Shown here piece by piece: positions 1 through 34,512 of a stretch of DNA of 64,000 nt (positions are counted from its first letter, which is position 1; every line of letters begins with the position of its first letter). The DNA is from Hyalella azteca (Eukaryota; Arthropoda; Malacostraca; Amphipoda; Hyalellidae). Below the pieces are notes generated by a model. That model saw nothing but the letters and a program-made list of their open reading frames with translations, searched no databases and had not been told where the DNA came from. The stretch is taken from contig NW_025941694.1 of NCBI RefSeq assembly GCF_000764305.2, positions 124,874 to 188,873 on the forward strand, read 5' to 3'. The position numbers were made by a program, and so were the translations under genes.

Positions 1-3000
1 TTAGAGTTACTAGGTCTTTGAATACCAATATTATCAATATAATAGATATATTCAAAATCTAGTTATTGACTGAAGGGTTAACCCTTTGTCTAATGACGGT
101 AATTGCTATTTAATAATGTTCACTTGAGGGCATCCGCGATGTAAGAGATGCCATAATATTCCATTATAACTTGAACAAATTAATATCGGTGCTCAGCTTT
201 GAGAGTTTGCCGACGTATTTATTCAATAATTAATTATTATTGTGTAATTTTGTTCAATGCAGTCATTAGTAAGAAAATATCAATAAAATATGTTCATGTT
301 TTAACACACCCTTTGGGAATTAAGAAAAAAACATATCTACTCAGAGTAGCACAATTAAAATGTATTTACAAAATATTACAGCTACTATTTGCATGGATAG
401 ATTCGTAAAACATCTGAAAACATAATTTAAACATAGAGTGATTAAAAGGAAGATTAAAGGCTACTTAAATTTAGCGGCACAAATCATATCCTGGCAGTTG
501 TTATATCATTCAGTTGTAATATATCAGTTGTTATATCGTCCAGTTGTTATTATACGAATATTATAAAACTCGAGGCCTCGGACATCATGTAGGCCGCTGA
601 TGGGTTTGTTTGGTATGATAAAAAGGTTTCAGTATTAATTGAAGTTACGAATAACGCTTACTGATGACATCAGGGAATTAGAACTAGAGGACTTCCATCG
701 TATTCAAGTCATCAGGATTAACGATTGTCAACGAAGTCAGTTCGATTTCAAGAGCATTCAGTTCGTATAAATGCCTTTCCAATGACAATCTTACTTTGAT
801 GATTCAAATAAAATTCATTAATTGAACGAAAGCTGATGATACGAACTATATTTTACAAGAGCCTTACGTTTCCAACGTTCGAACATTAGATGAAAAGTGC
901 ACATCCCGCCAGAAATTTATGGAAATTATCCCAATAAGGACGTTTTATTGCAAGCCGCTCTCCAACATTTATCGTACACAGGCGACTACTTCAAGATTAG
1001 GATTATTTTATGATCATGATTATTTTATGGTAACGGGCGCACTACTGTCGATTGTGCTCCGCGATGTATGATCAACAATGTTAGAAAATGCGGTATTCAT
1101 TCATTCATTTTGAAAACTCATGTCGTTATTTTACTGCATGAATTTTTGATGGCGGAATAGCATAACACAATTGATTATAGCTAAATATTCAAAAACCTAG
1201 TGACACTGGATGAACGAAATATTTGTTAGAGTTTTGGTTGGCACGAGCGAGGCTATAAGTGATTTTTCATCTAATTATTTTGAGTCGTCGTTGAAAGTAG
1301 ATTCATAACCAGTGAGCCGAACATTACATTAACCGTTACAATCATTGTTATATTGGTTAGGATTATTAGTATTAGTTTTATACAACGACGGCGCAAAATT
1401 AAAACGGCTCAAGAATATGCCAAGTATTCTGAAAGACGAGAAAAGCTAGAATGTTATATTCGAAATATATCCGACGCTGAGAGCGAAATCGCGGATTGCC
1501 AGAGTACGTTTAGTTATTACCACTTCAAGAAATAAGAAATGTTCAAGAAACACATGATGAATCAGCGCCAACACAAATGCATAAGACAACAAATACATTA
1601 TACAAATCGCTGTATAATAATAGTAATCACGTTGGGAGAACGAACATTCTTGGCGGAACACATGAAATAAAGCGAAATTCTGTACGATTGTTTTGTAAGT
1701 TAAATACGTTATAACGATATAGATATTCATCATTCTACCTGCGATTCAATCAATACAATTGAATAGAAAGTTCAACTCCCGGGACAATTACAGAGTTGCT
1801 TACAGAAACAGAGGCAAGAAGTTCAAAGTTTAACATGAAATGTGAAAGCCATCAATACAAATCATTCTCACTAAGCAACCAGCTGATGTAGTACGCAATA
1901 ATGATTTTACGACAGTCGTTTAATTCTTTAGGTCCCGAAAACTTTTGATAGTGTAACTCCAGTTCTTCTTGAGAGTATACATATCACACATCGAGGCTAA
2001 AACAGTTCTTGATAAAGCGAAAAAACAGTAGAAATGATGGAGAAACTTGGTAAAGACAATAGAAGCGTTTAAAACGATGGTTTAGATGCATTGATTTTAC
2101 CCACGGGGGCCACCAAATATACAACTCACTCTCGTTCACAAATTCTTCTTTACTACAGGCACTATTGAGCAACAAAGGAAAATTTATATTTAAAATAGAT
2201 GACCACTGGAAGTTCGAATTTTGTTTCAAATGTTATTTACGCAGAAAAATAGTGTAATAAACTGTGTAAATGTGAATGTCACACATAGAACTTTATTTAA
2301 CATATAGCCAGGTTACAGTGACTCCGTTGATTAGTAATCCTGAAATTAGAGTTGAATTAAAGGCTGGAGAAGCTTTCAGAGCATTGATGAAGCAATTTAC
2401 ATCGGTTTATTATTAGATATTGAGTAAAATTGACTTTTGATCGTCTGAGACGCACCAAATATAATTGTGATGATGTTATTCGCGTATAGCTCGTGCATTA
2501 CAGGCCATTAAGTAAAAGTTGTTAGGCAACTACAAGGAAATACTTAAACATTTGATCGGGCAATACAGACCTGATAAAGCTTACGCCTGTGGGGGAAAAT
2601 TAAAATCGCGGTAAAAAGACCCAAAACATGCGAGTCAGTAAGACTTTGTACGGCGGTAAATTCACGTTTTTTGGTCTAAGAATTTCAATCGAGTGCCCTT
2701 GAAAGGTATCAATTTTACGAACAAAAATTTGTTTATTTTTGAGCTTCTATTATTCGAAATATAACTGGTTTCCCTAGCTTAGAACCAATTTCTCTGAATG
2801 CATGAAAATCCTAGTAAGTTTTTTACTAATATTTTTTCCTAATTAGGACATTAACCTAGCGTGATGCCGAGTCTCCAACAAAATAAATTTCAACCATAAA
2901 AACGACTTTTTTTATCTTGCCAAATTTCACATCAAATGAGAATTGGTATTTTTGAAGCAAGACGCCCGTGGTGCATAATTAGCATGCCAAACCCTGCCGC

Positions 3001-3915
3001 TACCGAATACGCAAATTACGAAATTTCAATATGGGAAACGAAATCTTGATTTCTCATTAATATTTTGCAAGGAAATCATTCACCAAGTAAAAGATCCCCC
3101 AAAATTTCCCTTCATATTCTCTAAATAAATTTAGAATTCCGAAAAGCAATTTCAGCAAACACGGCAATAACACAAAATAACCGGATAAACATAAATAACA
3201 GCAAGATAGCGTTAAAAGTACATGAAAAACTTCTCAATCAACACGTCAAAAATATTTGGGTTAAAAAAAACGTAGACATTTTAAAAAGATCAAAGGCGAA
3301 CGAGCTTCACGAGACCTGAATTATAGCAATTCATTATAAATGATTAATGATGAAAAATATTATTCAGCGACTAGTTAGGAAAAAACCATGCTCATCGGAA
3401 CACGTGATAAACCCTATACTTTATTTGAACTTAAAAATGGAGCGTGGCGATCAGGGTATCTTCAATACTTTGTAAAAAAACAATTCTATTAGTTTTAGGA
3501 CTTCGGTATCTAGTATATACTATTGCTAAAACAATTCTATCAGTTTCAGGGTTCTGATATCTATGACTATTGCTACGCGAAGGAAATACGCACCGTTTTT
3601 CTAGTTTTTTTTATAACACCCAATAATTGATCTTATCAATGCATAAATCGCAGGTAGAAGTAGTAGAAATAGAATGTTTACATTCGAATATCCCTGCATG
3701 CTTAGGACCTGACAATGCACTCCTATAATGAAAGAAAGAAATATTTTAGAGATTAGAGAAAGCAAGAAATTGAGATGATGAATTTAATCCAAAGACGCGG
3801 ACAAAAAAGTCCGCTAGAAAAAATTCGACTTCCGAAATTTAAAAATTCAATTCAAATTTCGGAAAAACAGCAGGCCAAAAACCTCTGAAGAGTTATTCTG
3901 GTGACGCAGTTATAC
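1..3915. other. Intergenic DNA downstream of Tao, nothing recognised
   Basis: This AT-rich stretch has only short open frames without family resemblance, no tRNA-like boxes and no long tandem array. I see no gene in it. It could include distal 3' UTR of the Tao gene, which ends at 5061 on the minus strand, but no convincing polyadenylation signal was located. Confidence 0.5.
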
Positions 3916-3920
3916 TTGAG

Positions 3921-4099
3921 TACACCCAGAAAATTGAATGGATCTATTGTCCGATTAGTGACACACTGTCTTACTCACAGCACAAGCAGAGAGCGGACGT
4001 AGCACTGATAACATCCCTCTTTGCCGGGCCAAACAAAGACAGGAAGACAGAGAAGTGCATCGCTATTTGGACAAAGTCTCATTAATTTCTCTGAGCGTA
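3921..4099. mobile_element. MITE copy, TIR family A (full length)
   Basis: Starts TACACCCAGAAAA and ends TTTCTCTGAGCGTA, with inner inverted motifs ATTGTCC..AGTGACAC and GTGCATCGCTATTTGGACAA. This fits terminal inverted repeats of about 40 bp, with TA at both ends. Confidence 0.75.
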
Positions 4100-4288
4100 C
4101 TAGGTTATAGTTTAAGGAGCTTGGTTAAATGTTAGATCTAAAATTGCACTATTTACAGTAGCAGACTTAGCCTCCCGACAGGGCACACTTTGGCGGACAC
4201 TCATGAACTGCAGAACCCACACGTAGTATAAATAATACAAGCGCTTACTTAATTAATACAAGCGCTTACAACTAACTGCGACTTCATG

Positions 4289-4422
4289 CACTCACACAAA
4301 TGAACGTATCATATTGTCCAAACAGTGACACATTTGCTTTTTTGCCAGGCCAAACTGGTAGCCTACACAAGGGCCAAATGTGCATCGCTATTTGGACAAA
4401 ATCGTGCTCATTCCTCTGAGTG
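4289..4422. mobile_element. MITE copy, TIR family A (shortened)
   Basis: Has both termini (ACTCACACAAATGAA and CCTCTGAGTG) and the ATTGTCCAAACAGTGACAC and GCATCGCTATTTGGACAAA inner motifs, with a deleted centre. Confidence 0.65.
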
Positions 4423-5060
4423 CAAAGGAAATGCGCGTGGGCAATTCCATTATCTTCACATATGAATATTCCTCACGTGTGAACATCCTTCACTATTCAT
4501 ATTACGTAACAATAAAGGTCTGGAAGAAACAAGACTTGATTGACTATTATTGATGGAGCAATGAGACGCACTTCATGGAACTCAAAGTGGGTCTCCGTGA
4601 CTCACTTTATGAGCGAGTCTCACATGACTCACTATAGGGAACTAGCGGGATGAGTGTCACAATAAGTAAGTAGTGAACTGATGATTTGAAGAGTCCAATA
4701 TCATCGGGGAACTTATATAGGGAAGTTAATCTTGGCCAAAATAGTGGCATTTGAAAGATATTGAATTTGAATAAATATTTTCGAAAAAGAAGGTTCAAAG
4801 GATGAAATTAAAAAAATGAAAAACATAAAGAATGAAGAATGGGGAGTGTGAACGAATAAATTGAAAAAATTAATGAAATATATAGTAGGTAATTGTAAGA
4901 TAGTAAAGAGAAAAAACATGAAAATGGTAGGAAGGTTAAAATCCCAGCAAAAAAGCTGGGGAAGAATTTAGGAAGGTGGGAAGAGAAGGCGTTATGGTGG
5001 CGTGGGGGGCGATGTGGGGAGGCGTTCAGGTGGCGTGGAGGGGCGTAAGGTAGGGGGCGT

Positions 5061-26193
<21,133 letters not shown>

Positions 26194-26238
26194 GATGAAG
26201 CACAGGGCGCTAGCAAGGACACCTTGTACATGAGCAAG
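26194..26238 (-). other. Tao: Tao 5' UTR part of first coding exon
   Basis: On the minus strand an acceptor (TTCTTACAG) lies just before 26238, so the exon carrying the start codon also has 45 bases of 5' UTR and at least one non-coding exon must lie upstream. That upstream exon was not found with certainty. See the promoter candidate near 32300. Confidence 0.6.
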
Positions 26239-26239
26239 C

Positions 26240-29100
26240 TGTAAGAATAAATAAAATCTTGAATTTTCTTCATTAAAATTGTGTGGATGTACAATCAATT
26301 GATTTCAAATAATGGTGAATAAAAATGTAAATTATGCACAACAAATTGTGTATATGACAGTCAATTGGTTTTGAAGTTATTAATTTCAAATCAAGCAGTT
26401 GCCCTTTAGAGTCAAAGCAAAAGTTTCATGCCACTTCAGGTTTGTTGAGGCCACTGACAAAATTATATTAAGATAAAAAAATATGAATAAATTCACTGGA
26501 AAATCCAATACAAATTATGAATTTCACATTTTTAAGCAACATATACGGTACCACTGAAAGCAATGCAGTATTCAACTGAAATAGATAATGATGCTTTGAT
26601 TTACTTACCTATTTTACATGGCTCTTAAGCCTGAAAATCAGAATGTAAATTGCACCTCATTAAAATGTGAAGAAATTAATCACAAGTCATGGACAGCAGA
26701 AAAAAATCACTTGTACAGTTCAATGCTATCTCATGACCACTCAAAATATAGGTTGCCTCAACTTGTGAACTTTGTGAAGAAAATTTTTATTATTGTAAGT
26801 GTGCTATTGAGAATCTTACGAGTTGAGCAAAAATATCACTTCCTTTCTTCAGCAAAAGGCTATAAACAAAGTAGGGTTCTGCCTCAGCAAGGCCCCAGCG
26901 GCAAGCCTAAACTTCAACCAATCATGCATTAATAAATTTTGGCCATATTGCTTGTGACAATGCACCTGGAATAGAAAATATTAGAAATTAGTCACATGCA
27001 TATACTATATTTCACCATGTAATGAAAAAACTTCACAGCACAATTTGTTAACAATCAGATAGGAGAAATTCATGTAGCAAGAATATTGCGGTTTCAAAAA
27101 ATGATTTGTAAGCCCTAATCACGTCTTGACACGTGGATATGTTAGGCAATTAGGCTCAAAGATAACATTGTTCTAATTGTCTAATAAAAAACTGGCCATT
27201 TTAATCAAAATATACTGACTGAAATTCTTAACTAGTACTGTCATTGATACAAAAGTTACTACATGGTCAATTCCAATTATTAGGAATTCTCCTAGATAAA
27301 TTATCCCCAATCTGAACATGAATATATTTAAACCAAGGGTATGTGACCAGAACAATTGCCACAAATTTCAAATAAACAAGTGCACCAAAATCAAGCCAAT
27401 TTATCATAGCTAAAAACCCTTGATAGAAGAGCACAATTGATCCTTCAATTACATCACCAGCCAAAAATATGCAACTTAAGAGCTGTGATATTCAAGTGGA
27501 ATGATTCATTTTCCAATCTTTTCCAAAAGTTGTACCCCATGTACTAGAGTTATTGCAGTAAAATAGATCAAATTGTGACCATTCTGTGTGATAAGAAAAT
27601 TACTTCATACTGAAATCTTAGGGCTCCAAGGTTATATATGTCTACATTTTTCATCCATTTGAATCCTTTTACCATATTAAGTGCAGCTGTGTCGTATTCA
27701 GGGAGTATTTCATACTGCAAGTACGACCCATCACTGGGTCTTGCCACACTCAACAAGTTAATTAATCATGCTGTGTTATGAACATTTAGATAAGAAATAT
27801 TTCATCCAGCAGAAATCAAAACAGGCACAAAAGCTCTAGTTGCCTCAGTCATGGCTTGGAAAAGTTCATATATCACTAAAATCTCTTGGCTCCTATGTGA
27901 CATTTTTTGCCAATTTTGGTACCTCACATCTTGATCATACATTTCTGTATGAGAAGATAATCTATCTAGTGAGAATATAATGGCTTCAAACATGTTAAGA
28001 AAGCTCTAGTCACAGACAGGATTGAAATTTAGATGTTTCTGGATGAATTTTCTCAGCTTTAAAGCACGATATTTTCCATACATTTTGGATCTGGTGGACT
28101 AATCATACACCACTTTTGTTAAAAATTTAATTGGAGATATTTCATCTAGCTGGAATCTTGGGGCTCCAAGAATGGCATGAAAGCTCTAGTTGTGGCTTGT
28201 GGAGTATAGGTATATGTTTCTTGCCAGATTACAGCTTGGAAAGTAGATATTATCCATTTGAATCATGGGACCTGACCATTCTGGAAAATTGTTCAAGAGG
28301 CCAATTATGACCAAGATAAATGCCTGTGCTTGCAGTCAATTTCACCCATATTAATATCCAATGTCTAATTTCTTTTATAAAAAAATAAGAAAGATGCCAC
28401 ATTTTTATGAGGAATTTTTAAAAATTAAATAATATTAGAACAATAGTTTGTCCCAGTGATTTTTAGACAATTCTGCAAAATATTTCAGATTGGCCAAGAA
28501 CCTGAGTGGCCAAAGTGGAAAATTAGGCATAAGCCACCCATGAACTGGACAAAAATGCACCAGAATCTGGCTAATTTTACCCATTCCTATGGCCTTCTCC
28601 TGATGTTTTCAGTGAAAAAAATGGTCTATTTTCACCTATGATTATTGAAAATCATTTATGAAACTATTGTTTCAATTGCACTTGTAAGAAAATTCTGCCT
28701 GATATTCCAAATTAGCCTAGTGGTATTTTTTTGGGTATTTTTCATTTGAATTTTATTCATTTGTCACAGTCATGAGTCATTTATTCAAGTCTTGGAACAT
28801 TAAAGATCACCAATTTACAGAAGTTTCCTTAAATTTCCGGCAAAAGCCCAGGATGCAAAGTTTGATGGATGCATTGCTCATTTTGGAATTTGTAGAACAA
28901 AAACATTGCTGACAGTGCCTAACATTGCTGGCAGTCTTCAAGTCCAAGGTATGTTGCAAAAAACAATTTTCATCAAATTTCTTACAAAATCAACCTTGGT
29001 GAGTTTCTCTTCAACATCCCACCCAGGTATTGCAGTAAACAATTGCATTGCAACCAAGTATCTTGGAACCAATTTAACCAGCCATGGCTGGTTAATGGCT
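26240..29100. other. Probable Tao intron 1 or 5' flank, no exon found
   Basis: AT-rich single-copy-looking DNA. Short open frames carry no family signal. No promoter motif or repeat stands out. Confidence 0.4.
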
Positions 29101-29117
29101 TGGCTATGAACATAAAG

Positions 29118-29313
29118 AGCCATTTATGAGTCACAAACTTATCTACACAATTTATGAGTCACAAACTTATTTACAAAGTCCTGTGCATGAGTTACCTCAA
29201 ATCTCTAATTTTACCTTAGAAATAGCAAAACTAATATTTTTTTTACTTCAGCGGCAACTGAACACGTGATAATGCAGTCTAACTGCTTGGATGTGACCGC
29301 AATTATGCAATCT
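29118..29313. repeat. Left arm of a large inverted repeat
   Basis: GAGTCACAAACTTATTTACA and ACTGAACACGTGATAATGCA GTCT recur in inverse order at 30795-30980, diverged but collinear over about 180 bases. Confidence 0.65.
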
Positions 29314-29871
29314 TCAATGAAACATTTTGGGTTGTCTTGTTATCATGACCTTATGCAGAATATTTTAGCAGGAGCGAACAATGAAGTACTGCAAATTGCA
29401 AAAGTTGATAATTTCATTAAATGACAGGTTTTGCAAAATGCAAATTGCAATTTTTTCAATCTATCAAAATACATGAAAATTGACAAATTGACATTAGAGC
29501 CACAAGATTCCATCCCTACTGAAATTACATGATATTAAATCTGCAATATTTCAGAAAAAAGTAGAACTTTTTTCAAATCCCAACTAGTATGAGTGTAGTA
29601 GCTTCTGTTCTGCAGTCCACTGTGCAGAGAGTGGAGGAATATTGCAAGATCTTTGGCAACGCTTCAGTAAATTTACGCATTCAGAAGATCTTGCCAACAC
29701 TTTTAGATTGAAATTCTTGCATTTAATATATTTGTCAGTCTTTGGCCAACTATTTAAAAAAAAGTAAGATTTCCAGTATGTTGGATGGATCAGGATGCAG
29801 TGAAGCTTGTCAGGAAATCAGTTGTGATGAGTTCCCGCAAAAAAAATGTAAACATCAAGCTTGTGATTACG

Positions 29872-30793
29872 TAGGGTAAACGCGGTATATTCCGTCACAT
29901 TTAGGACGCATCGAGAAATGAAAAACTATAAAAAAATAACCGTATGCGTTACTCAAGTTCTGTTTGCTTTATGTGACTCTCAAAACACCGCACTATGTGT
30001 CAGCAACAACTAAACATCACAAAATGTTGCCATATTTATTTAAAAGCCTTTAGAATGGAAACCTACCAAATCCCTATATTCCGTCACTGTGTGTGGCAAT
30101 ATTCGGCACGTGGTGAGGCGTATTCCGTCCACGCTTCAAATTCTACTGATACGTAATGCCGTCATCCACGTGTTGAATTCAGTTCGCTGTGTGAGCTGTA
30201 TTGGAATACAACACGGCTTTGAATTAGAACACTAATGAATATTGAACACTACTTAATTACGCTTTTAATTAACAACTATTAAGCTTTTAATTAAGCAAAT
30301 TTTAATTTTTGTACACAGCTTGGAACGATCTGTGTGTGACCAAATCAAGTTGTGACGGAATTAGTTTTCATGTGTCTAAATCCATTTCTCAACTTAATCA
30401 TCTATTAATTTATTTACCACTTGAAATCAGCGAATACAGGTATACTTAAAGGATTCCTAATATATTCACAGACGTATTTAAAAGTCTCAAACCATAATAT
30501 TCTTCCTATACAAACAGTTATGCACTATTTGGTAGAGCAAGGTAAACTGTCAAATTTGACACATTTTTCGATGATCTCACTGGGTAGCGTGCATCGTCTC
30601 TCTTTGGATCTCAATATTTTCCCACTAGATGGCCAAGACCTAGTGTTTTGGCAGTAGTTTGACACGCAAATGTATGATGTCACCATTTCAACCATCAACA
30701 AATGCATGGAATTAAAACAAAGCTTAATATAAAGGAAAAACTAAAGAGGTGGCGGAATTACCCACGATGTCGGAATATACCACGTTTACCCTA
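29872..30793. mobile_element. 922-bp terminal-inverted-repeat DNA transposon (non-autonomous)
   Basis: Left end TAGGGTAAACGCGGTATATT CCG and right end, inverted, TAGGGTAAACGTGGTATATT CCG match over about 23 bases, with TA at each outer edge, as expected for a TA target site. The interior carries further TATTCCGTC motifs and no transposase frame. The outer flanks form a second inverted repeat. Confidence 0.75.
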
Positions 30794-30794
30794 G

Positions 30795-30980
30795 TTGCGG
30801 TCACATTAGAGCGGTCAGACTGCATTATCACATGTTCAGTTGACACTTGCTGTACAATCGGACTGTTTATAGGGCAAAATTAGTTATTTGGGGTAACACG
30901 TGCATGCAACCTTGTAAATAAGTTTGTGGCTTGTAAATAGTTTTTCATTACTCAGCGTAAATGGCTTTTCATTAAAAATT
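30795..30980. repeat. Right arm of a large inverted repeat
   Basis: Inverse partner of 29118-29313. It begins right at the end of the 922-bp transposon, so that element may be an insertion into a foldback structure. Confidence 0.65.
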
Positions 30981-30984
30981 ACCC

Positions 30985-32235
30985 GGCAACGCTTCTTAAA
31001 ATTACCCGGCAACGCTTAGGGCTTGAAAACCCATATATTGGCGACGCTGCATTCACCCTCTGCACCCTGATCTGCAGTTAGTGTTGCCATTTTGACAAAG
31101 ATTTGTGAATATCTGAAATGCGATAATTTCAATCAAAATGTGTCAAGCAGATCTTCTGAAGTTCTGAAGGTGCATATTTTGCTGCTGCCTGCTGAGGCAT
31201 TGCCAAAGATTTTCAGATGTTCACTCAATTTCTGCACTTGGGAAGTTGGGGGAAAAAAGCCATCCGTTCATTAGCAATTTTCCAAAATTGCAGGTGAAAA
31301 TGGGCTGTTTCTCTACTGTTGACTGTTGAGTGAATAAATTAGAAAAAAGATATAATAATTTGCAAAATTGGCCTGATTTTTAGGCATTTTTATCTAATTT
31401 TCAGGTAGCCTTTGCCCAATTTTCTACTTCTAAAGATCAATGCCTCAAAAGAATGCTGGTGAAATTCAAAATCATGCAACTTGCAAGTGTTGTTTAAATC
31501 AATTTGATGATAGCCTAGCTATTCTAAAAGCAGAAATTTCATATCCCAAAAATTGTGGAAAGAGTCAGTTACAAGTCAGACTCAGACATCAATATTTTCC
31601 AGTTTGGCACTGTGAATTAGTGCAACTGACAGCTGCTTGACATTTAGGCTAGTAAACCGCTAGTTGACAATCATTCATTCATTGATGGTTCTCAGTTTCA
31701 ATTTTTCAAATAGGTAGCCTAAGATCAAACTCGGCTTGCTCTAAGTCTATGAAGTAGTATGAACTCAGTTCCAGTGCAACAAATAACAATTGTTCAAGAT
31801 TAATTCTCTCAAGTGACAATTCAAGTTTCTAATGAAATAACAAACGACCAACACGAATTTCGTGGCACACTTGATTTGTAGAATCTAAAATATCTGCAAA
31901 CTTTATCGGTGTGTACCTATCACTAATTAGTCATATGTTCGACAAGTTTTTTTACTCGTGTTTAAAAACTCTTCATTATAGTGAGCACAGAGTCTCGCTA
32001 CTTTACTTTATTCAAACGAGACAGAGCACAAAAAGAAACAACCGGGCTGTTCTTTCACCGAAAGAGTTAATTTACAAAGTTTTGAAAATTTTCGACTGAT
32101 TACTCGATTTCGTCGGCTTTGATTTGCGCACTTGAATGAAGGTCTTGGCCAAAACGCCCACGATGGATTATCAACATAGCCTAGGAGTGTTGAAATTTAT
32201 TTCAAGCTTGTCGACAGAGGAAACGCTCACGATAA
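30985..32235. other. Non-coding stretch, nothing recognised
   Basis: No convincing exon, RNA gene or tandem repeat. Some words (AGATCTTCTGAA near 31150) recur in inverse order near 29680, suggesting the flanking inverted repeat once reached further. Confidence 0.35.
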
Positions 32236-32239
32236 GAGG

Positions 32240-32330
32240 TAAATTCGACAGGCTCATCCGCTCTCTCCTCGTTTAGCTCGAATAGCGAAAATGGCGTCGT
32301 CTTGCGCATGCGTATAGAAATTATTTGATA
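32240..32330 (-). promoter_or_regulatory. Tao: Candidate Tao promoter / first exon
   Basis: Contains TGCGCATGCGTA, close to the NRF1 palindrome, and AAAATGGCG, a YY1-like element, in a locally GC-richer patch. On the minus strand a donor-like ATC/GTGAGC follows at about 32230. This would place a non-coding first exon about 6 kb upstream of the start codon. Inference only. Confidence 0.3.
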
Positions 32331-32884
32331 AGAATGTACACAATAATTACTCTAACGAGATCCACAAATAGGTAAAAGAGAGGATTCACTGATATTATTC
32401 CTACACCTTTCTCAGACGCGACAATGATTCATAGGAAATTCCATTATGAAGAATTCCGTTCACTGATTTGGGCGAGCGATGGTATTGAACTCCATTCACA
32501 CCAATAAATGCTAGAATCTTATCAGAGCCTTATCTTTTAATGAACACTGCAATATTATCTTTGATAAGTTCTTCTTCAAAAACCACATAAGGATTATGCC
32601 GCTTGCATGGAATAAAAAAAATAGATAATTTTTACCAGTTCACTAGAGTTGAATCTAATGAATTATTTTCGGCTTTAGCATTGCCAACTGCCAAATTTAG
32701 TAATGAAATTTACAAATCAACTTGGCATTATTGGTCTATAACAAATAACACTCGAAGAAGTTTTACCTTTTTCCTCCCCTATCAACGCCATCAACAAGGC
32801 GCTAAACAGCCCAGGCTTAACTTCGGTCTGTTTTCTACTAAAATGGTGTAAACATCGTGCACGTTTGATGATTGTTTCTGATAT

Positions 32885-33440
32885 TCAAGCAGCAATCGCA
32901 TGGCTGAAATTGCGAAGCAGAAGACGAGAAAGAGAAGACGTGAAGCAGAAGACGTGACACAGAAGACGCGAAGCAGCCGATGTGAAAAAGATTAAGTGAA
33001 GCAGAAGACGCGAAATAGAAGACATGAAGCAGAAGACAGGAATCAGAAGAAGCATAACCATTGGGCAGGGTGGTCCAGTGGTTACAGCTACCAAGATTGG
33101 CGCAGAGAGGCGCGGGTTCGATCCCAGCTCTGTGCGCCAGTTTCTGGTCAGAATCGGTGAGGAGACCGGGCGGTTAGGCACAGCAGAATTTGAATCAGCG
33201 AGTTGCGAATTCGAGACTGCAACAAGCTGTGAATATTCTGCGATGTTAAGAATCGGCGACAGACCTACGGCCTAATAAACGCTGAAACCACGGTATTATA
33301 TTACTAATACATTATAACAGAAGGCGTGAAACAAGACAGGAATCAGAAGACGGGAGGCAAAAGACGCGAAGCAGAAGACATGAAACAGAAGACATGAAAC
33401 GGAAGACGTGAAACAGAAGACGTGAAGCAGAATAATGTTC
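32885..33440. repeat. 15-bp minisatellite interrupted by a SINE
   Basis: GAAGCAGAAGACGTG units at 32885-33050 and again at 33315-33435 on both sides of the SINE at 33061. Confidence 0.88.
33061..33310 (+). mobile_element. tRNA-derived SINE
   Basis: Pol III A-box-like TGGTCCAGTGG and a perfect B box GGGTTCGATCCC sit at tRNA-like spacing. A non-tRNA body follows, ending ACGGCCTAATAAACGCTGAA. It is inserted inside a 15-bp minisatellite. Confidence 0.8.
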
Positions 33441-33479
33441 TCTCACAAATCGATCAATGGATTGCCTACCTTATCACAC

Positions 33480-33727
33480 AATATATTATATAGCGGTTTT
33501 GGCGTTTATTAGGCCGTAGGCCTGTCGCCGATTCTTAACATCGCAGAACATCCACAGCTTGTTGCGGTCTCGAACTCACAGCTCACTGCTACAATTCTGC
33601 TGTGCTTAACCGCCCGGCCTCCTCGCCGATTCTGACCAGAACTGTCGCAGGTAGCTGGGATCGAACCCACACCTCTCTGCTCCAATCATGGTACTCTGAA
33701 TTGTAACCACTGGGCCACTCTGCCTAA
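33480..33727 (-). mobile_element. tRNA-derived SINE, inverse copy
   Basis: Reverse-complement relative of the SINE at 33061: GGCGTTTATTAGGCCGTAGG at one end, the B box as GGGATCGAACCC and the A box as CCACTGGGCCA. About 170 bases separate the pair. Confidence 0.8.
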
Positions 33728-34139
33728 ATGACGCAATTATCAAATAAAATAAATTTAAATTAAAACTAAAACTAAACTAAATATCGAAAAACATATGGAA
33801 ACCAGAAGGTATGTATCATTCTCATGGTCACACCCATCATTATAGTTACGTATTCCCATGGTGACAAAATACCACTCTTTAATGGGTCACGATACATTCC
33901 AATTGGATCGTGTAAATTCAATGTTGTAAAATTAGGGTTTGCATTGTGAATCAAAGTCTGTGATTTAAATGTGTATCTTTAGTGGTCATATCTTGTCACT
34001 AGCGCTTGTCAAAGCTGTCTGAAAGAAATAATTGATCGTGGCTTCTCGTAACACATAATAATAAAAAAATAATGATATAATATAGCAATATTTGGATAGA
34101 AGATGAAGCCATACCTGAATTTTCGCCGATCATAAAATA

Positions 34140-34210
34140 GTAGAATTTTCACAGCTTCCTGGATTTCGAACCCGCATCCTACTGTTCGTGAGCGATACGC
34201 AAACACTTTT
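34140..34210 (-). mobile_element. SINE or tRNA-like fragment
   Basis: On the minus strand GATGCGGGTTCGAAATCC is a B box, preceded by a partial A-box-like region. It does not fold as a whole tRNA by eye. Confidence 0.4.
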
Positions 34211-34361
34211 AGTTTCATGAACGATTTTTAGGCCATTAAAATTAACTTAAAACAAATTAATTCAACAGAGTTGAGGGTAAGAATTATTTCATGGGTAGAA
34301 TAAGTTTATTTAAACTGTAAGAGAAAGCAAGACTTGTAAGCGTGGGACAAGGCAATGAACG

Positions 34362-34512
34362 TACACTCAGAAAAATGGATGGGTCGTATTATTCAAATAG
34401 TGACACTCTATTCACTGATATGCCTTTTTACCGACTTAAAATGGGTCGAGATGACCCACATAAGGAAGAAAGTGCATAGCTATTCGGACAAAATCTTACT
34501 TCTCTGCGTGTA
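34362..34512. mobile_element. MITE copy, TIR family A
   Basis: Starts TACACTCAGAAAAATGGATG and ends TTCTCTGCGTGTA, a clean pair of inverted ends flanked by TA. Confidence 0.8.

Noticed and set aside
33061..33135. Functional tRNA gene
   Set aside because: A and B boxes are present but the acceptor stem and anticodon arm do not pair, and a SINE body follows.
32885..33430. CRISPR-like array (short repeated units)
   Set aside because: Units are contiguous 15-mers without unique spacers, in a eukaryotic intergenic region. It is a minisatellite.
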